The notes beneath the pieces are model-generated. The model saw only the letters and a program-made list of their open reading frames with translations. It did not search any database and had not been told where the DNA came from. Positions 27,149-36,791 of a DNA stretch of 64,000 nt are shown here, in pieces. Source of the stretch: Methylophilaceae bacterium (lineage in GTDB: Bacteria; Pseudomonadota; Gammaproteobacteria; Burkholderiales; Methylophilaceae); NCBI GenBank assembly GCA_905339275.1, contig CAJPFK010000001.1, positions 992,001-1,056,000 on the forward strand. Direction: 5' to 3'. Every line of letters starts with the position of its first letter. Position 1 is the first letter of the stretch. Made by a program: the position numbers and the translations under genes.

Positions 27149-27613
27149 ATGACCAAGGATTTTACACTGTACCTGCCGGATGAAGCAGCGACCCTGGAAG
27201 CAGGTGCAAGGCTGGCGCAAATGCTGACGCCGGGATTGACCATCTACCTGCATGGTGATCTTGGCGCGGGTAAAACCACGTTCGTCAGGGGCCTGCTGCA
27301 CGGGCTGGGACATCTAGGCAAGGTGAAAAGCCCGACCTATACATTGGTTGAACCTTATGTAATTTCTAGGTTCAATATCTATCATTTTGACTTGTATCGA
27401 TTTATGGGCGAAGATGAATGGGAGGCTGCTGGTTTTCGGGATTATTTCAATGCGCAAAGCATCTGCCTGGTTGAATGGCCCGAGAAGGCCGGTATATTGC
27501 TGCCGGTGGCAGATATCGACGTACAATTGGCACCGGAAGATGCTGGCAGGCGCTTGAAGGCTTCTGCCAATACCGCGGCTGGCGCGCAATGCCTGAAAGG
27601 TTTTGGTGGCTGA
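27149..27613 (+). CDS. tsaE: tRNA threonylcarbamoyladenosine biosynthesis ATPase TsaE
   Basis: P-loop ATPase needed with TsaB and TsaD to install t6A37 on ANN-decoding tRNAs. The 154 residues have Walker A GDLGAGKTTF (about 37), KSPTYTLVEPY and VEWPEKA, closely following the E. coli protein. The start codon directly abuts the divergent queG start, so its promoter and ribosome binding site lie inside queG. It is followed 8 nt later by amiC, as in many gamma- and betaproteobacteria. Confidence 0.95.
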   Translation: MTKDFTLYLPDEAATLEAGARLAQMLTPGLTIYLHGDLGAGKTTFVRGLLHGLGHLGKVKSPTYTLVEPYVISRFNIYHFDLYRFMGEDEWEAAGFRDYFNAQSICLVEWPEKAGILLPVADIDVQLAPEDAGRRLKASANTAAGAQCLKGFGG

Positions 27614-27621
27614 GTAAGTCC

Positions 27622-28956
27622 ATGAATAAAACACTGATCAAAGCCCTGTTTTTTTGTGTCTTTATCCTCGGCAGCAGTCTTGCCCAGGCGGCACTGAGCA
27701 TCAGTGCCGCCCGGGTCTGGCCTGCCGCCGATTACACCCGCATCACACTGGAGGCGGACCAGCCGCTTGACCATAGCATGATCACGCTCAAGGATCCTGA
27801 GCGTCTGGTCATCGACCTGCAGGATGCCGAACTTGGACCCGCGCTTCGCAGCCTGGGCGACAAGGTGCTCTCCAGTGATCCCTATATCAAGCAGGTACGC
27901 GTCGGGGTATTCAGGCCCGGTGTTGTGCGCGTGGTGGTCGATTTGAAGACGGAAGTGCGGCCGGAGCTATTTTTGCTGCCGCCGGCAGGCGAATACAGGC
28001 ATCGTCTCGTCCTAGATGTCTATCCGCTGGTTGACCCATTGATGGCCATGCTGCAGCAGCGCGGCGTTACCGGCGCGGGTGCAGCCGACAAACCGGAACT
28101 GGAAATGAGCCCGGAAATCACGACGCCGGATGCAACGCAGACGCCAGCCCCTGCAATCGTCGTCGAACCCGTTCCGCAGGAAGATACGCCCCGGCTGCCT
28201 GCGCCTCAGGCACCGGCAGTCAAGGATAAAAAACCGGATAGCCGCATGATCACCATTGCCATTGATCCTGGGCATGGCGGCGAGGATCCCGGCGCAAGGG
28301 GCGCAAAAGGTTCCTATGAGAAACATATCACGCTGGCGATCTCGAAAAAGCTCAAGGTCCTGATTGATAAGGAGCCGAATATGCGCGGAGTTTTAACCCG
28401 TGACGGGGATTATTTCATTCCGCTCAATGGACGCGTCAGCAAGGCGCGAAAAATGCAGGCGGATCTTTTTGTGTCCATTCACGCCGATGCCTTTACCCGG
28501 CCCGAGGCGCGCGGTTCATCCGTTTTTGCGTTGTCTGAACGCGGTGCGACCAGCGCCTCTGCCCGTTACCTTGCGCAAAAGGAAAATGAATCCGACCTGA
28601 TCGGCGGCGTCAGCCTGAATGTTCAGGATCCGCATCTTGCACGCACGTTGCTCGACCTTTCGCAAACCGCGACCATCAACGACAGCCTTAAACTCGGCAA
28701 GGCAGTGCTCGGGAACATAGGCGGCATCAACAAGCTGCATAAACCGCATGTCGAGCAGGCCGGTTTTGCGGTGCTTAAGTCGCCGGATATTCCTTCTATC
28801 CTGGTTGAAACGGCTTTTATCAGTAATCCGGAAGAGGAGAGAAAGCTGAACGATCCGGCTTACCAGGACCAAATGGCAGCTTCCATTTTTGCCGGGATCA
28901 AGAAATATTTCGCCAGCAATCCAGCGTTGTCAAAAACCAAAGTAGCAGCTGAATAG
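27622..28956 (+). CDS. amiC: N-acetylmuramoyl-L-alanine amidase AmiC
   Basis: Periplasmic zinc amidase that splits septal peptidoglycan during cell separation. The 444 residues have a signal peptide (MNKTLIKALFFCVFILGSSLAQA), an AMIN domain (about 25-130) for septal targeting, a Pro/Ala-rich linker (about 155-210) and an Amidase_3 domain (about 212-430) with IDPGHGGEDPGA, SIHADAF and VETAFISN. A helix blocking the active site, as in EnvC/NlpD-activated amidases, probably lies at about 290-340. ATG 27622 is chosen because the signal peptide begins there. Confidence 0.93.
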   Translation: MNKTLIKALFFCVFILGSSLAQAALSISAARVWPAADYTRITLEADQPLDHSMITLKDPERLVIDLQDAELGPALRSLGDKVLSSDPYIKQVRVGVFRPGVVRVVVDLKTEVRPELFLLPPAGEYRHRLVLDVYPLVDPLMAMLQQRGVTGAGAADKPELEMSPEITTPDATQTPAPAIVVEPVPQEDTPRLPAPQAPAVKDKKPDSRMITIAIDPGHGGEDPGARGAKGSYEKHITLAISKKLKVLIDKEPNMRGVLTRDGDYFIPLNGRVSKARKMQADLFVSIHADAFTRPEARGSSVFALSERGATSASARYLAQKENESDLIGGVSLNVQDPHLARTLLDLSQTATINDSLKLGKAVLGNIGGINKLHKPHVEQAGFAVLKSPDIPSILVETAFISNPEEERKLNDPAYQDQMAASIFAGIKKYFASNPALSKTKVAAE

Positions 28957-28975
28957 GTCGGAAGGGGAAAGCTCG

Positions 28976-29347
28976 ATGAAGAAACAGAAAGGGCTCGTGC
29001 ACTGGTTGCTGTTGCTGGCAGTTGTGATTGTCGCGTTATTTGCAGCCTACACCTGGTTAGTGTTGAGCTGGTCCTACTCCGACGGTGAGCGCGCCGGTTA
29101 TGTACAGAAATTCTCCAAGAAAGGCTGGCTATGCAAAACCTGGGAAGGCGAACTGGCCATCATCAATATTCCCGGCACACTGACCGAAAAGTTTTACTTC
29201 ACCGTACATGACGATGAGGTCGTCAGGAAAATCAATGATACCCTGGGCAAAAAAGTCAGTCTTGTCTACGATGAGCATGTCGGCATCCCCAGTACGTGTT
29301 TTGGCGATACCGGCTATTTCGTCAGCGACCTGAGAGTCGTCGAATAG
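28976..29347 (+). CDS. Membrane-anchored conserved hypothetical protein
   Basis: A 123-residue protein with one N-terminal transmembrane segment (about 9-30) and a small extracytoplasmic domain holding two cysteines (in WLCKTWEGE and PSTCFGD). A strong GGAAGGGGA ribosome binding site precedes ATG 28976. It is probably co-transcribed with amiC (19-bp gap). The sequence YSDGERAGYVQKFSKKGW is one I associate with a widespread conserved family, but its role is not known. Confidence 0.75.
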   Translation: MKKQKGLVHWLLLLAVVIVALFAAYTWLVLSWSYSDGERAGYVQKFSKKGWLCKTWEGELAIINIPGTLTEKFYFTVHDDEVVRKINDTLGKKVSLVYDEHVGIPSTCFGDTGYFVSDLRVVE

Positions 29348-29647
29348 CAATTGCACATGGGCCACGGTTGATTCCAAATATGTCTTGTCAGCGTCTTTGA
29401 TTCTTGTATGTCTCGCGTTCGAATGTGATTTGTTGCGGTCCAATAAAATCGGGCAGCTAGCCGTATTGCCATTGCTTGGATGATGGCTTTGCCCATTCCG
29501 CAGGGACGCCGGCCACCAATCCTGGCCTGCCATCGGTTTTCATGAAACTCCCACGGCTTACAGCCAAAGCAGCACGCGCTTGAGTCAAGTCCAGCCTAAA
29601 GCAGGGTAAAATGGTCTTGTATGAGTCATGGGGCAATAAAAAAAAGC
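29348..29647. other. Intergenic region, nothing recognised
   Basis: About 300 bp between the membrane protein and the beta-CASP nuclease. Short open frames exist on the minus strand (for example 29314-29496) without recognisable products or ribosome binding sites. No terminator with a T-run and no clear promoter were seen. Just before the next gene, poly-A (about 29638-29645) gives a homopolymer tract next to the start codon. Confidence 0.4.
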
Positions 29648-31012
29648 ATGAAAATCACATTTCTCGGTGCCACCGGCACGGTTACCGGTTCCAAGTACCT
29701 GGTGACCAGTAACAACAGCCGCATTCTTGTCGATTGCGGGCTGTTTCAGGGCTTGAAGCAGCTACGCCTGAAGAACTGGGGCAAGTTCCCGGTCGATCCT
29801 GCCACCATTGATGCAGTGGTGCTGACCCATGCGCATATCGATCATACCGGCTACCTGCCGCTCTTGGTGAGAAACGGCTTCAGCGGCAAGGTCTTTTGCA
29901 GTAACGCGACACGCGATCTCTGCGAAATTCTCTTGCCGGACTCCGCCCATCTGCAGGAAGAGGAAGCGCGTTATGCCAATATGCGCGGTTTTTCCAAGCA
30001 TCATCCTGCCTTGCCATTGTATACGATGGAGGATGCGGAACGTGCCCTTGAGCTGTTGACGCCTGTGGATTTCGAGCAGGAAACGCAGATTGCCGAGGGG
30101 GTCAGCATCAGGCTGTCCCTGTCCGGCCATATTCTCGGCGCCTCGCTGGTGCTGCTGAAGGATGCGGACACTTCCATCCTGTTTTCCGGGGATCTCGGGC
30201 GCCCCAATGACCCCTTGATGCTGCCGCCAGCCATCGTCAGGCAGGCTGACTACCTCGTACTGGAATCGACCTATGGCGATCGCCTGCATGATCCTGAAGA
30301 CCCGGAAATCAAGCTGGCCGATATCATCAACCGCACATATCAGCGTGGCGGCTTGCTGGTGGTTCCGGTCTTCGCGGTGGGGCGGGCGCAGGAATTACTG
30401 TATTTCATCCAGCAACTGAAAGCCAAGCGCATGATTCCGGATTTGCCGGTTTACCTGAACAGCCCGATGGCGGTGGACGCTACCGAGATTTTCATGCGGC
30501 ATGCGGACAAACATAAACTGAGCGGCGAGCAGTGCCGGGCGCTGGCGAATAGTGCCCGCATGGTCAACAGCGTCGAGGAATCGCGTTCGCTTAACGAAAT
30601 CAGGCACCCTGTCATTATTCTTTCGGCAAGCGGCATGGCTTCGGGCGGAAGGGTCGTCCACCATATCAAGGCGTTCGGCCCTGACCCGCGTAATACCATC
30701 CTGTTTGCCGGATACCAGGCAGCGGGAACCAGGGGTGCGGCGATGCTGAACGGCGCCGACAGCGTCAAGATTCACGGCGAGTATGTGCCGATCAATGCCG
30801 AGGTCGATTTTATCTCCAATCTTTCCGCACACGCCGACTACAGCGAAATCATGGATTGGTTGAGTCACTTCACCCTCCCGCCCAGGCAGACGTTCCTGAC
30901 CCATGGCGAACCGGTGGCAGCGGATGCATTAAGGCATCGCATCGAGGAACGGATGGGGTGGAATGTGAAGGTTCCGGAATATCTTGAAACCGTTGATTTG
31001 CAGGACCAATAA
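29648..31012 (+). CDS. Beta-CASP metallo-beta-lactamase RNA-processing exonuclease
   Basis: A 454-residue protein of the YSH1/CPSF-73-like family. The metal-binding motif THAHIDHTGYLP lies at about 62-73, with further ligands in LSGHILGAS and the beta-CASP/RMMBL region (PVFAVGRAQELL, ILFAGYQAAGTRG, SAHADYSEI). It probably acts as an RNA endo/exonuclease. ATG 29648 (MKITFLGATGTVTGS) matches family N-termini; an in-frame ATG at 29621 adds nine residues and cannot be excluded. It lies 4 nt upstream of mutL. Confidence 0.88.
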   Translation: MKITFLGATGTVTGSKYLVTSNNSRILVDCGLFQGLKQLRLKNWGKFPVDPATIDAVVLTHAHIDHTGYLPLLVRNGFSGKVFCSNATRDLCEILLPDSAHLQEEEARYANMRGFSKHHPALPLYTMEDAERALELLTPVDFEQETQIAEGVSIRLSLSGHILGASLVLLKDADTSILFSGDLGRPNDPLMLPPAIVRQADYLVLESTYGDRLHDPEDPEIKLADIINRTYQRGGLLVVPVFAVGRAQELLYFIQQLKAKRMIPDLPVYLNSPMAVDATEIFMRHADKHKLSGEQCRALANSARMVNSVEESRSLNEIRHPVIILSASGMASGGRVVHHIKAFGPDPRNTILFAGYQAAGTRGAAMLNGADSVKIHGEYVPINAEVDFISNLSAHADYSEIMDWLSHFTLPPRQTFLTHGEPVAADALRHRIEERMGWNVKVPEYLETVDLQDQ

Positions 31013-31016
31013 CAGT

Positions 31017-32828
31017 ATGGCATTGATCAGACTTTTACCGGATCAGCTTATCAGCCAGATTGCCGCCGGCGAGGTGGTTGAGCGCCCGGCCTCTGCCCTG
31101 AAGGAACTGCTGGAGAACAGCCTGGATGCAGGGAGCACTGAAATTCAGGTCATTTTGTCGCAAGGCGGTATAAAGCAACTGCGAGTGGCGGACAATGGCG
31201 GCGGCATCCTGCAGGAGGACCTGGCTTTGGCGTTGACCCGCCATGCGACGAGCAAGATTGCCACGCTGGAAGACCTGGAAGCGGTCAACAGCCTGGGATT
31301 CCGCGGGGAAGCCCTTGCAAGTATCGCTTCTGTCTCGCGTACGCAACTGGTCAGCCGTGCCAGGGAAGAGAAACATGCGTGGCGCATCAGCTCAGAGGGT
31401 AGTGCCGTTTCGGCGATTGAGCCTGCCGCACTGGATGCCGGGACGATCGTGGAAGTGGCCGACCTGTACTTCAATACGCCTGCGCGCCGTAAATTCCTTA
31501 AGACCGAAGCGACTGAATTCGGCCATTGCGAGGAGGCTTTCACCCGTGTTGTACTGTCGCGACCGGATGTGATGTTTACATTGCAGCACAACGGCCGCGT
31601 ATTGAACCGTTACGCCGCCGGCGAAGCGGAGCGGCGCTTCGGCGAGGTGCTGGGCAAGGAGTTTTTTGCGGAGTCGCTCAGTGTGGATGAGTCGGCTGCG
31701 GGTTTACGCTTGTGGGGCATGGCGGCAAAACCCACGTTCAATCGCAACAGCCGCGATACGCAATATGTCTATGTCAATGGGCGTTTCGTGCGCGACAAGC
31801 TGATCGCGCATGCCATCCGCCAGGCTTATCAGGATGTGCTGCACCATGATCGCCATCCGGCATTCGTGCTGTTCCTGGAGCTTGACCCGGCGCTGGTCGA
31901 TGTCAATGTGCACCCGAGCAAGACGGAAGTACGCTTCCGGGATGGCCAGGCGATCCATCGTTTCATTTTTCATGCCTTGCATAAAGTGCTGGCCGTACCG
32001 ACAGGAACTTCGAACCTGGTCACGGCAACAAGCCAGGCGCCTTTTAACCCGTTCAGCCCGGGTGCGCAGGGCGCTGCCGTGCAATCAAGCTATCCGGCCT
32101 ACCAATCGAACATGGACTTACGGGCGAGCGAAGCGCCCGGCTTCTATCAAAACCTGTATGGTGGGATACGGCAGGAAGCGGGCAGGGATCAGGCGCTGGA
32201 TACTCGCCAGCCTCCCGCCATGGAGACGCAGGATTATCCGCTGGGATTTGCGGTGGGCCAGTTGCATGGCGTTTATATCCTTGCGCAGAACAGGCAGGGC
32301 ATGGTGGTGGTGGATATGCATGCCGCCCATGAGCGCATCATGTACGAGAGGCTGAAAAATGCGCTGGATGTGGATACCGTTCCCATGCAGCCACTGCTGT
32401 TGCCGGTGAGCTTCAATGCAGACCGGCTGGAAGTGGCGACGGTGCAGGAGCAACTCTCGCAAAGCCGGAACAGCCTGCATCAACTCGGTTTCGAACTGGC
32501 TGTGCTTTCGCCGACGACGCTCGCCGTGCGCGCTATCCCCGCCATGTTGCAGGATGCCGATGCCGTTGCTCTGGCGCGCGACGTGCTGCGCGACCTGCGT
32601 GAATTCGGCGCTTCGCGTGCGTTGATAGAGCGCCGTAACGAACTGCTCGGCACCATGGCCTGCCATGCAGCGGTACGCGCCAACCGCATGCTGACCTTGC
32701 CGGAAATGAATGCCCTGCTGCGCGACATGGAGGCGACCGAACGTTCCGGACAATGCAACCATGGCCGTCCGACCTGGTTCCAGGTCACCATGGGTGAGCT
32801 GGACAAGATGTTCATGCGCGGCAAGTAG
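31017..32828 (+). CDS. mutL: DNA mismatch repair protein MutL (endonuclease type)
   Basis: Links mismatch recognition by MutS to strand incision. The 603 residues have an N-terminal GHKL ATPase (ENSLDAG, DNGGGI, GFRGEALASI) and a C-terminal dimerisation domain. That domain carries the metal-dependent nicking motif as DMHAAHERIMYE (about 435-446), fitting D-(Q/M)-HA-x2-E-x4-E, plus the supporting ACHAAVRAN and CNHGRPT motifs. This is the kind found in species without MutH. ATG 31017 follows the nuclease gene by 4 nt. Confidence 0.95.
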   Translation: MALIRLLPDQLISQIAAGEVVERPASALKELLENSLDAGSTEIQVILSQGGIKQLRVADNGGGILQEDLALALTRHATSKIATLEDLEAVNSLGFRGEALASIASVSRTQLVSRAREEKHAWRISSEGSAVSAIEPAALDAGTIVEVADLYFNTPARRKFLKTEATEFGHCEEAFTRVVLSRPDVMFTLQHNGRVLNRYAAGEAERRFGEVLGKEFFAESLSVDESAAGLRLWGMAAKPTFNRNSRDTQYVYVNGRFVRDKLIAHAIRQAYQDVLHHDRHPAFVLFLELDPALVDVNVHPSKTEVRFRDGQAIHRFIFHALHKVLAVPTGTSNLVTATSQAPFNPFSPGAQGAAVQSSYPAYQSNMDLRASEAPGFYQNLYGGIRQEAGRDQALDTRQPPAMETQDYPLGFAVGQLHGVYILAQNRQGMVVVDMHAAHERIMYERLKNALDVDTVPMQPLLLPVSFNADRLEVATVQEQLSQSRNSLHQLGFELAVLSPTTLAVRAIPAMLQDADAVALARDVLRDLREFGASRALIERRNELLGTMACHAAVRANRMLTLPEMNALLRDMEATERSGQCNHGRPTWFQVTMGELDKMFMRGK

Positions 32829-32830
32829 CA

Positions 32831-33586
32831 ATGTCCTGGATGTTGACCAATGTGATTGCCGCATTCCTGCTGCCGCCACTGAGCATGCTGTTGCTGTTCC
32901 TGCTTGGGCTACTGGTTATGCGGCGCAGCCTGCGAATCGCAAGAATCCTGCTGATAATTTCCTTGGTTTCACTATGGCTTTGCTCCACGCCTTATGTCAC
33001 TACCCATGCGATGCAATATCTTGAGCGCCAGACTTCGCCGCTGGCGGAAGGCGATGCCGATGCCATCGTGGTGCTCGGCTCCGGCCATTATTTTGGGGCT
33101 CCCGAGTACGGCGGGCAGGACACGGTAAGCGACGCCATGCTGGTGCGCTTGCGCTATGCTGCGGAGCTGCACAGAAAGACCGGAAAACCGGTCATGGTGG
33201 CTGGCGGAATGCCTGAGGGTAATGGCGTTTCCGAAGCCGGACAGGCAGCGCTTGTGCTTGAACAGGAATTCGGTGTGCCGGTGCGCTGGCAGGAGTCGGC
33301 ATCAAGGAATACCTACGAAAACGCAAAACATGCATATGGCATGTTGCAGCAGGCAGGGGTAAGCAGAATCTATCTGGTGACGCATGCCTGGCATATGCCG
33401 CGCTCCAGCGCAGCTTTCCGCCAGGCCGGTTTCGAGGTGGTAGAGGCGCCGACGCGTTTTACAACACGCTACAGGACGTCCATCCTGAGTTTCCTGCCCA
33501 ATGCCGATGCCATGACGGATGCCCGCTGGTTTTTTCACGAGCTGGTCGGCAGGTGCTGGTACCGCTTGCGGTATGGAGTTGCCTGA
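32831..33586 (+). CDS. YdcF/ElyC-like DUF218 protein
   Basis: A 251-residue inner-membrane protein with two N-terminal hydrophobic segments (about 5-55) and a DUF218 domain with [32 protein letters not shown] and THAWHMPRS. In E. coli the relatives ElyC and SanA affect envelope integrity at the level of lipid carrier use. It sits 2 nt after mutL and overlaps miaA by one base (TGATG), so all three are likely one transcript. Confidence 0.87.
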   Translation: MSWMLTNVIAAFLLPPLSMLLLFLLGLLVMRRSLRIARILLIISLVSLWLCSTPYVTTHAMQYLERQTSPLAEGDADAIVVLGSGHYFGAPEYGGQDTVSDAMLVRLRYAAELHRKTGKPVMVAGGMPEGNGVSEAGQAALVLEQEFGVPVRWQESASRNTYENAKHAYGMLQQAGVSRIYLVTHAWHMPRSSAAFRQAGFEVVEAPTRFTTRYRTSILSFLPNADAMTDARWFFHELVGRCWYRLRYGVA

Positions 33587-34527
33587 TGACTTCGGCACAT
33601 CCACCGGCGATATTCCTGATGGGGCCGACCGCCAGCGGCAAGACAGGCGCTGCAGTCGAGCTTTACCAGAGATTGCCCGTCGAGCTCATCAGCGTTGATT
33701 CTGCGCTGGTTTATCAGGACATGAATATCGGCACGGCCAAGCCGGATGCCGCAACATTGGAGCTGGCGCCGCATTCTCTTATCGACATTATCAGCCCGAT
33801 GGCGACGTATTCTGCGGCACAATTCAGGAGCGATGCGCTGGCGCTGATGGCGGATATTACGGCCAGAGGCAAAATCCCATTGCTGGTTGGCGGCACCATG
33901 CTTTACTTCAATGCGTTGCAGGGCGGGCTGGGGGAGTTGCCACAGGCCGATCCCGAAGTGCGTGCCAGGCTTGATGCAGAAGCGCTGGCTATCGGCTGGC
34001 CGGGCATGCACGCCAAACTGGCTGTCATTGACCCGGAAACTGCGGCGAGGCTGAAACCAACGGACGCACAACGCATCCAGCGCGCGCTCGAAGTATATGA
34101 ACTTTCCGGTAAGACCATGACCCGGCTGTTCGCCGGGCAAGGCGAGGCAGGCTTTCCATACCGCCTGTTGAAGCTGGCGTTGACGCCTTCCGATAGAGGC
34201 GTTCTGCATCAACGCATTGCCAGCAGGTTCGATCAGATGCTGGAAGCCGGACTGGTCAACGAAGTAAGGGGTTTACGCCAGAAATATCCTGCGTTGCATC
34301 CGGCGCTGCCCTCAATGCGGTGTGTCGGTTACCGGCAGGCCTGGCAGTATCTGGATGGCGCATTCGGCCTGGATGAGCTGCGGGAGAAAGGCATTGCCGC
34401 GACCCGGCAACTGGCAAAACGCCAACTGACCTGGTTGCGCGGCATGGATGATACGGTTGTGTTCGATTGTCTTGATTTCCAATTGGAAGATAAGTTATTT
34501 AATTATATAAATCAATTTATTAAATAA
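33586..34527 (+). CDS. miaA: tRNA dimethylallyltransferase MiaA
   Basis: Adds the dimethylallyl group to A37 of tRNAs that read UNN codons. The 313 residues begin with the P-loop [11 protein letters not shown], then [27 protein letters not shown] and [12 protein letters not shown]. The ATG overlaps the ydcF-like stop by one base. The last 20 codons and the following 40 bp are strikingly AT-rich compared with the rest of the gene. Confidence 0.95.
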   Translation: MTSAHPPAIFLMGPTASGKTGAAVELYQRLPVELISVDSALVYQDMNIGTAKPDAATLELAPHSLIDIISPMATYSAAQFRSDALALMADITARGKIPLLVGGTMLYFNALQGGLGELPQADPEVRARLDAEALAIGWPGMHAKLAVIDPETAARLKPTDAQRIQRALEVYELSGKTMTRLFAGQGEAGFPYRLLKLALTPSDRGVLHQRIASRFDQMLEAGLVNEVRGLRQKYPALHPALPSMRCVGYRQAWQYLDGAFGLDELREKGIAATRQLAKRQLTWLRGMDDTVVFDCLDFQLEDKLFNYINQFIK

Positions 34528-34628
34528 TTATTCTAATAAACTAATTTAATATTTTTATATCCAGATACTGCTATCCGGACCCACCTGGAAGTATTTATGG
34601 GCAACTTTCTCCTGATTCTTCAATGGGT

Positions 34629-35807
34629 TCAGGCCCTGAGAATGCGGCTGGTCGCTTCCATGCACTCATCCAGAGAAGCGACCAGCGCGAGCCGGACAAA
34701 GTTCTTGCCCGGGTTTATCCCATGCGCTTTGCGTGCCAGATAGCTACCGGGTAGCACGGTCACATTGAAGTCCCGGTACAGCCTGAGCGCAAACTCGGTG
34801 TCCGGTATGCCGGTACGGCCCCACAGGTAAAATGCGGCATCTGGCATTCCTACTTCGATTTTATCTTGCAGCAAGGGGGTAACTGCCTTGAATTTCTCTG
34901 CGTACTGCCTGCGGTTCCCGGCCACATGGGCTTCGTCATTCCATGCAGCAATACTGGCTGCCTGCACGGCCGGGTTCATGGCGCATCCATGGTAGGTGCG
35001 GTAGAGCAGGAATTTTTCCAGCACCTTTGCATCACCGGCGACGAAACCGGAACGCATGCCGGGAACGTTCGAGCGTTTGGAAAGCGAACTGAAAATGACG
35101 AGGCGGGTGTAATCCCGGCCCAACCGATGCGCTGCCTGCAAAGCGCCCAGCGGCGGATTGCCCTCATCGAAATAGATTTCCGAGTAGCACTCGTCGGCAG
35201 CGATGACAAAGCCGTAACGATCAGACAGTTCGAATACCTGCCGCCATTGTTCCAGCGACATGATCTTGCCGGAGGGATTGCCGGGCGAGCAGAGATAGAC
35301 CAACTGTGTGCGTTGCAGAACGGTCTCCGGTACGCCGTCGAAATCCATGGCGAAATCGTTTTCAGGCAAGGTGTTGAGGTAGTAAGGTTCCGCACCTGCA
35401 AGAAAAGCCGCTCCTTCGTAGATCTGGTAGAACGGATTGGGCGAGATGACGACCGGGGCAGGGCGGCTGTCGTTGATCACTGCCTGGGCGAAGGCGAATA
35501 GCGCTTCGCGGCTACCGTTGACCGGGATGATTTCCTTGTCGATATCCAGCGCAGGAATCTGATAACGGCGGCTGATCCACGCAGAAATTGCCTCACGCAA
35601 TGCCGGAATGCCTGCCGTCGTGGGATAATTCGCCAGCCCGGCCAGGTTATGCGTCAACGCTTCCTGGATCAGGGCAGGCGTTGCGTGCTTGGGTTCTCCG
35701 ATCGAAAGGTTGATCGGCTTGTATGCCGGGTTGGGCGTCACGCCTGCAAACAGATCGCGTAAACGCTGGAATGGGTAGGGTTGGAGTTTGTTCAGGTTAG
35801 GGTTCAT
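34629..35807 (-). CDS. dapC: Succinyldiaminopimelate aminotransferase DapC
   Basis: PLP-dependent class I aminotransferase of 392 residues, acting in lysine/diaminopimelate synthesis on N-succinyl-2-amino-6-ketopimelate. Key features are SIGEPKHATP, the PLP ring contacts CSPGNPSGK and AADECYSEIYFD, the Schiff-base Lys in SSLSKRSNVPGMRSGF (about 240) and NFVRLAL near the C-terminus. The assignment rests on resemblance to betaproteobacterial DapC; a related aminotransferase specificity is possible. It is divergent from the DMT transporter with only 14 bp between starts. Confidence 0.87.
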   Translation of the reverse strand: MNPNLNKLQPYPFQRLRDLFAGVTPNPAYKPINLSIGEPKHATPALIQEALTHNLAGLANYPTTAGIPALREAISAWISRRYQIPALDIDKEIIPVNGSREALFAFAQAVINDSRPAPVVISPNPFYQIYEGAAFLAGAEPYYLNTLPENDFAMDFDGVPETVLQRTQLVYLCSPGNPSGKIMSLEQWRQVFELSDRYGFVIAADECYSEIYFDEGNPPLGALQAAHRLGRDYTRLVIFSSLSKRSNVPGMRSGFVAGDAKVLEKFLLYRTYHGCAMNPAVQAASIAAWNDEAHVAGNRRQYAEKFKAVTPLLQDKIEVGMPDAAFYLWGRTGIPDTEFALRLYRDFNVTVLPGSYLARKAHGINPGKNFVRLALVASLDECMEATSRILRA

Positions 35808-35821
35808 GTGAGCATTATAAA

Positions 35822-36745
35822 TTGAGCGTCAATACTTCCACAAAAAATCGTCTGGCTGTTTCCGGTTTGCTCTTCGGCGCAGCCTGCTGGGGCGTCATCT
35901 GGTACCCATACCGCATGATGGAGGAGGCCGGGATATCCGGTGTTGCGTCCAGCTTCTACACTTATTCCATTGCCGCTTTGATCGGGATGGTGATTTTCTC
36001 CAGGCACTGGCGTGGCTTTCTTGATTTACCGCAAAGCGCCTGGTGGCTGGCCCTGGCCGCGGGCTGGACCAATCTCAGCTATGTGCTGGCCGTGATTGAC
36101 GGCGAAGTGATGCGGGTGATGCTGCTGTTCTATTTGTCACCCTTATGGACATTGATCCTGGCGCATTTCTGGCTCAAGGAGCATTCCGGCCTGAAAGGCT
36201 TCATGGTGATTGCCATCTCGCTGATCGGTGCCTTCATCATGCTCTGGCAGCCCGGCTCCTATCCATTGCCGAAAAACGATGCGGAATGGCTCGGGCTTTC
36301 CTCCGGCCTGGGGTTTGCGCTGACCAACGTGATTACCCGGAGATCGACGCATTTGAGCCTGCGCGTGAAATCCATGGCAGTCTGGCTCGGGGTGGTTACC
36401 ATGGCTTTGCTGATGATGCCGTTCCAGAGCCTGCCGTTTCCGGCTCCCGAGGTCTTTACGATGAGCAACTGGTTGGTCATGAGCTTGATCGCCCTGTTGC
36501 TGATGGCTGCGACACTTTTTGTGCAGTACGGTATTACGCATATCCCGGTGACGCGCGCATCGGTACTATTTCTATTCGAACTGGTGGTGGTCGCCGCGGC
36601 TTCCTATTATCTTGCCAATGAGGCGATGTCGTTGAGGGAGTGGCTGGGTGGCAGCCTGATTATTGTGGCTGCCATATTCGCGGCGCGCGTGGAAGAAGGC
36701 ATCGAGGCAGCTTCGAGCAGCCGACCCCGGTTTCCCGCCAAATAA
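35822..36745 (+). CDS. DMT-superfamily (EamA) transporter
   Basis: A 307-residue inner-membrane protein with about ten hydrophobic segments arranged as two EamA repeats (about 12-145 and 155-290). These exporters move amino acids or other metabolites; the substrate is unknown. The frame begins at TTG 35822 with no strong ribosome binding site. An ATG start further in (Met31 or Met32) would remove the first half of helix 1, so TTG is preferred. It ends at a bidirectional terminator. Confidence 0.82.
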   Translation: MSVNTSTKNRLAVSGLLFGAACWGVIWYPYRMMEEAGISGVASSFYTYSIAALIGMVIFSRHWRGFLDLPQSAWWLALAAGWTNLSYVLAVIDGEVMRVMLLFYLSPLWTLILAHFWLKEHSGLKGFMVIAISLIGAFIMLWQPGSYPLPKNDAEWLGLSSGLGFALTNVITRRSTHLSLRVKSMAVWLGVVTMALLMMPFQSLPFPAPEVFTMSNWLVMSLIALLLMAATLFVQYGITHIPVTRASVLFLFELVVVAAASYYLANEAMSLREWLGGSLIIVAAIFAARVEEGIEAASSSRPRFPAK

Positions 36746-36769
36746 AAAGCCGGCCCTGAGGCCGGCTTT
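36746..36769. terminator. Bidirectional rho-independent terminator
   Basis: A perfect 10-bp inverted repeat, AAAGCCGGCC / GGCCGGCTTT, around the loop CTGA. It lies between the converging DMT transporter (plus) and OmpA-type lipoprotein (minus) genes and carries an A-run upstream for the minus direction. Confidence 0.88.
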
Positions 36770-36791
36770 GGCATGCAGACAACTCGTAGAA

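Noticed and set aside
29314-29533. Minus-strand open frames in the gap before the beta-CASP gene, as a transposase remnant
   Set aside because: The residues show no transposase motif and no flanking repeats; left as unassigned intergenic DNA.
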